Shown piece by piece: positions 60,608 to 64,000 of a stretch of 64,000 bases of DNA. This stretch comes from Hyaloscypha bicolor E (taxonomy: Eukaryota; Ascomycota; Leotiomycetes; Helotiales; Hyaloscyphaceae). The notes below the pieces were generated by a model. That model was given only the letters and a program-made list of their open reading frames with translations, was not told the origin of the DNA and searched no databases. Made by a program: the position numbers and the translations under genes. The stretch is taken from NCBI RefSeq assembly GCF_002865645.1, contig NW_020194693.1, positions 1,240,001 through 1,304,000 of the forward strand, given 5' to 3'. Each line of letters begins with the position of its first letter. The first letter of the stretch is position 1.

Positions 60608-63600
60608 TCACAACTCAGTCTCAACTACGCAAGTATTAGCATTCAACCATATCCCGATACTCTCAAGAAACTTACCTCCAGGCTCACGACCCTTCATACT
60701 TAATCGTCCCTTGATCTTATGTCCCAATACCTTAACCTCATCCTTCCCAAACTTCAGGTGTCTCACCGCCTTGATATTCATAATCCCTCTTTGCTTCCTA
60801 TACAAATCCGCTTTGGCTGCTTTCTTATCCTGGTTCTCTCTCCTCTTCTTCAACTCCTCGTCTTCGATCTCCGAGTCCGTGAGATCCTCTTGCACGCCCA
60901 GGGATGAAGCGTCGTCGGAGATTATAGAAGTGATGGAGGATGCGTACTGTGTGAGTTCTTGTCCGAATTCCTTGCTGCGTTCATCGCGGGGGTCGGTGGG
61001 AGGGTCGTCAATTTCTTTCTCGGAGCCGGGGGCTTCGCGGGGGATGCGGACTGGGCTGTGCTCGTCTTTGTCTTTCATGTCATCTCCCGGGTTGGAGCTC
61101 ACGATTGAGCTCGCTCCGTCGATTCTCCCTTGATCGACGAGATCTTGGATAGGCTTTGGGGTCTCACGCTTGACAATTCGGGTCCGGTATCCTTCAGCAA
61201 CGCTGCATTGCCACGATTCATAGGTCTCGTGCTCGTCGTTTGTTTTTACCCACTGGTAGTGCGTGTTGTCCATCCCCATCTTGAATCGCACCGTCAATTT
61301 CACGGTGCCGATTTTCGCCGCCTCGATGTCGTTTCTCTCCTTGTTGACATCGGTGAGGTAGTTTTGCGTCAGTGATTTCGAGTTGGCTTTGTCCGCCTTG
61401 TACACCGGGAGCGTTAACTCCGTCACGGTATTATCGACGAGGTCCGAAAGCCAGTACATGGCATATGCAGTGGGGTGTCGGGAATTGAAGGAGAAAAATT
61501 CGAGACGGAGAGGAGCTTGGTAACGGCGTCGAACGGGTACGATGACCCTATGTTTGTGAAGTTCGTTGGTTCCTTCCTTGATATATTTCAAGTCCCATGA
61601 AGCACTCTGCTCACTCTTGTTAACCCAGTCCCTCGAAATAGCGCCTTTGCCAACATCGGTATTGAGAACTATTTTGGTTCCGGCAAGGACGCCGGTGGAG
61701 TCTTCTGCAGTTACATTTTCACCGAGAACCTCAACAGATCCCAAATCCCATCCCAGGAGATTTGGTGGCAATTTGAGATCGACAGAGCGGAATAGAACCG
61801 AGATCATGATCCGACCATATCCCATTCCGCCATCCAACGCATAAATGGCAGTGCTTTGTGAAGAAGTCTGTAATACCTCGCTCAGCTTGATTGTAACAGC
61901 GCCAAGGATCGGGTCATGCTCTCGGTGAACGCTGTTTCTACAAGTGACGGTAAAGATACTTGATCTCCAATCGCGAACAAACCGTTCAGTTTGTGCATTG
62001 AAGATGGGATTTGACGATTTGACTTTGGTCCTGGTCTTGAAAACCAAATCATCGTTTTGAAGAATGGTGCAGTAAGAGGATGGCAAGTCATCAGCTTCTT
62101 CATCCGTATTTTCACCAGTGATTTGAGCTGGTGTCCAAGGCTTGTACGACCCAAAACTTCCACTCGGTCTTTCAATCTCGAGGTTCTCAACTTCATGGAT
62201 AAGCAGAGAGCAGATACCGGAAGGCAAGCTGGGATCCGGAGGTGTGGTAGTGACGTCGATCTCATGCTGTGTAGTTACGATTCCTTTGTCGTCTTGAAAT
62301 TCTGGTCGATCCCGAATTTCCTTTGGTAGAGCAACGTTCTTTCCGTCAGATCTCATTGACTCCTTGAATTGGGACCTGGGGAACATTCCAATATCCCAGT
62401 AGAGCTTGCCGGGCAAGGTCTCGCCTTTGTCATCCTTGAGTTCATCTACCCGCTCTTCGATCCGGTTGCTGTAGTTTTTGATCAGTTCCCGGAGGTCGAA
62501 GCTGACTTTTCCGACTACGTCATCTGCGGTGACCATATCGGAATCCCAGAGCTCGACAGAGAGTCTCTCGCCAGCCGTCAGCTGATCTTGGTAGATCAAT
62601 AAGCAAGTTTGCTCATTCCAAATCGGGTTGAGGTCCTGTTCAATGATGCGTGTACAGTATACCGGTTTTCCGAATTGTGAGAATGCGAGAGTGATGAACG
62701 GGTCGCTCTTGCCAGACTTGTCCTGGGCTGCAATTCCTTCTGCCCGCTTCAATTTAATGTAGATCAAACCCATTGCATCGGTCTCCTTTTTCACAGCATC
62801 ACCCTGTAGCATCTTGGACATGTCCATGATCAATGACTTTGGGGCGACGTAAACATCTAAAGCAGCTGCGATAGAGGAATTAACAAAACCAGAGATGAGT
62901 GGCAAGTTAAGCACATTGATACCCTTCGATGTCAAGGGTACAGCTGATGCATCAATCTTCGGCAAGCCCATGAACGTGAAAGTCAGATTCTTGAGAAACG
63001 GAGGATTCGGCGTGAGCTGGAATCGCAGTCGAATAGTTCCGATAATTCCATTCAGCTCGACGAAGATGGGAAGTGGGATGCCGACAAGCCCTTGAACTCC
63101 TAGATAGAAGACGACTTCCAAATGCAAGTTCTTGGCCTTACCGATGACGCCTTTGGCGGGAATTGCATGATATGCAAACGACATTTCGAGGTTGTAGTAC
63201 TTGGCACCCTCGACGTCTTCCCCTTCTAACTTGCGTTGTTCTGCTTTCTTTGCCTTTTCTTCAGCTGTTGGCTCTTTTCCAGCCGCCTTGTGCTTCGCGT
63301 CAGTCTCCTCTTCGGCACTTGGTAGCGATCTCAAAGATAAGATCTTGAAGGCCTGGTCTCCCAAACCGATCGACGAAACTCGGACGTTCTGGATCAGGGC
63401 CGGTGGAACAGATGCTTGCATTACATCTTCGAGTGTGTCTGCCACGGCAGCGAACATTTCAGGATTGATCAACTTCCACACAATTCCAACAAGCGAGTTC
63501 ATCCACTCGACAGACTCAGGCAGGAGACTTTCAGTCGCAGCAGTAGCACGCCTGCGTTCAGCGTCCCAGTTGACGGCATTTGCATTTTCTTGGATATTTC

Positions 63601-64000
63601 GAAGCCAGAGGTGAATTCCACAAGCAACGGTGACTCCAGCGAAGAGAGAACTGATGAGGCCTTTCCAACCTCCCACAAATATCCAACTCAGGGCCACAAT
63701 CCCAACAAGGACCGCAATAGTGGTCTGCTGCACAGCTCCCTCCAAGGCATAGAAAGCAGCCTTGAGATCTGCCAGTGGGAGAGGGTGGTACAGAACCTCT
63801 TTATTCTTCGAGTGTTGTAAATACTCCTTCGTTCTGTTCGGGTCGGCTTCTGGCGGTGCTAGGTCGTCCAGTGTCTGTCTGTAGGCCTCCCCATCTCCAG
63901 TTGCCCGCCTATCAGGATTGGGAACAGTGATCTTTGGTCTCCGAATTGCTTGCTCAAAAGATCCATCAACATCTTGAATAAGGACTTCGTTCTTCGTTGT
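60608..64000 (-). CDS. tricalbin-like SMP and C2-domain protein (5' end outside the window)
   Basis: The frame is open from the window edge at 64000 to TGA at 60608, 1130 aa so far and no start yet; the ATG-less frame segment starting at 63745 is only the internal part. Order: a cytosolic N-terminal region, a hydrophobic hairpin (TTIAVLVGIVALSWIFV..LISSLFAGVTVACGIHLWL), an SMP lipid-transfer domain over about 220 residues (SVEWMNSLVGIVWKLINPE...), then at least one clear C2 domain (GLIYIKLKRAEGIAAQDKSGKSDPF.. NPIWNEQ) and probable further ones. The rest is charged and the C-terminus disordered. Tricalbins and related proteins tether ER to plasma membrane and move lipids. Conserved, non-RIPed, no introns seen: likely core genome. 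Confidence 0.85.
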   Translation of the reverse strand, partial: TTKNEVLIQDVDGSFEQAIRRPKITVPNPDRRATGDGEAYRQTLDDLAPPEADPNRTKEYLQHSKNKEVLYHPLPLADLKAAFYALEGAVQQTTIAVLVGIVALSWIFVGGWKGLISSLFAGVTVACGIHLWLRNIQENANAVNWDAERRRATAATESLLPESVEWMNSLVGIVWKLINPEMFAAVADTLEDVMQASVPPALIQNVRVSSIGLGDQAFKILSLRSLPSAEEETDAKHKAAGKEPTAEEKAKKAEQRKLEGEDVEGAKYYNLEMSFAYHAIPAKGVIGKAKNLHLEVVFYLGVQGLVGIPLPIFVELNGIIGTIRLRFQLTPNPPFLKNLTFTFMGLPKIDASAVPLTSKGINVLNLPLISGFVNSSIAAALDVYVAPKSLIMDMSKMLQGDAVKKETDAMGLIYIKLKRAEGIAAQDKSGKSDPFITLAFSQFGKPVYCTRIIEQDLNPIWNEQTCLLIYQDQLTAGERLSVELWDSDMVTADDVVGKVSFDLRELIKNYSNRIEERVDELKDDKGETLPGKLYWDIGMFPRSQFKESMRSDGKNVALPKEIRDRPEFQDDKGIVTTQHEIDVTTTPPDPSLPSGICSLLIHEVENLEIERPSGSFGSYKPWTPAQITGENTDEEADDLPSSYCTILQNDDLVFKTRTKVKSSNPIFNAQTERFVRDWRSSIFTVTCRNSVHREHDPILGAVTIKLSEVLQTSSQSTAIYALDGGMGYGRIMISVLFRSVDLKLPPNLLGWDLGSVEVLGENVTAEDSTGVLAGTKIVLNTDVGKGAISRDWVNKSEQSASWDLKYIKEGTNELHKHRVIVPVRRRYQAPLRLEFFSFNSRHPTAYAMYWLSDLVDNTVTELTLPVYKADKANSKSLTQNYLTDVNKERNDIEAAKIGTVKLTVRFKMGMDNTHYQWVKTNDEHETYESWQCSVAEGYRTRIVKRETPKPIQDLVDQGRIDGASSIVSSNPGDDMKDKDEHSPVRIPREAPGSEKEIDDPPTDPRDERSKEFGQELTQYASSITSIISDDASSLGVQEDLTDSEIEDEELKKRRENQDKKAAKADLYRKQRGIMNIKAVRHLKFGKDEVKVLGHKIKGRLSMKGREPGGKFLESIGIWLNANTCVVETEL

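Noticed and set aside
1..64000. CRISPR array
   Set aside because: Repeats seen are minisatellites or LTRs without regular unique spacers, and the gene structure is eukaryotic.

Overview
The window reads as a chromosomal segment of a filamentous ascomycete (Pezizomycotina; class not determinable here). The evidence is: short spliceosomal introns (48-134 bp) with GT..AG ends and CTGAC/CTAAT-like branch points; gene families typical of moulds (HET domain, NACHT and NB-ARC STAND proteins, fungal transcription factor C-terminal region, SNG1/DUF3533, tricalbin); and long AT-rich blocks in which transposons are riddled with C-to-T and G-to-A changes at CA/TG sites, the signature of repeat-induced point mutation (RIP).

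Layout. 1-8.9 kb: RIP-degraded Ty3/Gypsy elements, one inserted into the pol gene of another. 9.6-15.1 kb: a single-exon HKD/PLD-like nuclease gene, a HET pseudogene remnant, minisatellites and a 5'-truncated transcription-factor gene with an inverted fragment of itself beside it. 15.8-20.2 kb: a RIP-mutated NACHT (STAND) pseudogene, an LTR and unresolved AT-rich repeat. 20.2-27.7 kb: a 5'-truncated SNG1-like membrane protein gene, an intronless kumamolisin-type S53 peptidase gene, a four-exon patatin gene with a homopolymer frameshift, and a small two-exon gene. 27.7-30 kb: LTR and chromodomain remnants and a well-preserved MITE. 30.4-38.3 kb: a HET gene preceded by a coiled-coil module (1007 aa if spliced as proposed) and, 1.3 kb upstream on the same strand, an intact nine-exon NB-ARC/TPR gene (981 aa). 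38.75-39.8 kb: a miniature LTR retrotransposon with a candidate target duplication. 39.8-52.3 kb: an AT-rich block holding a RIP-degraded Ty1/Copia element on the minus strand with both LTRs, plus a second pair of direct repeats. 52.8-64 kb: a possible small secreted protein gene, a class-C beta-lactamase-like gene, a Cys-rich single-pass membrane protein gene and the 3' part of a tricalbin-like gene that runs off the window.

The genes do not form a metabolic pathway. The recurring theme is non-self recognition: two HET loci (one dead), a NACHT pseudogene, an NB-ARC/TPR gene and a patatin (a known effector type of fungal NLRs) lie within about 27 kb, interleaved with RIPed transposons. This suggests a fast-evolving accessory compartment, whereas the conserved tricalbin gene at the right end looks like core genome. 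I saw no convincing tRNA, rRNA or CRISPR; I could not compute folding or similarity scores.
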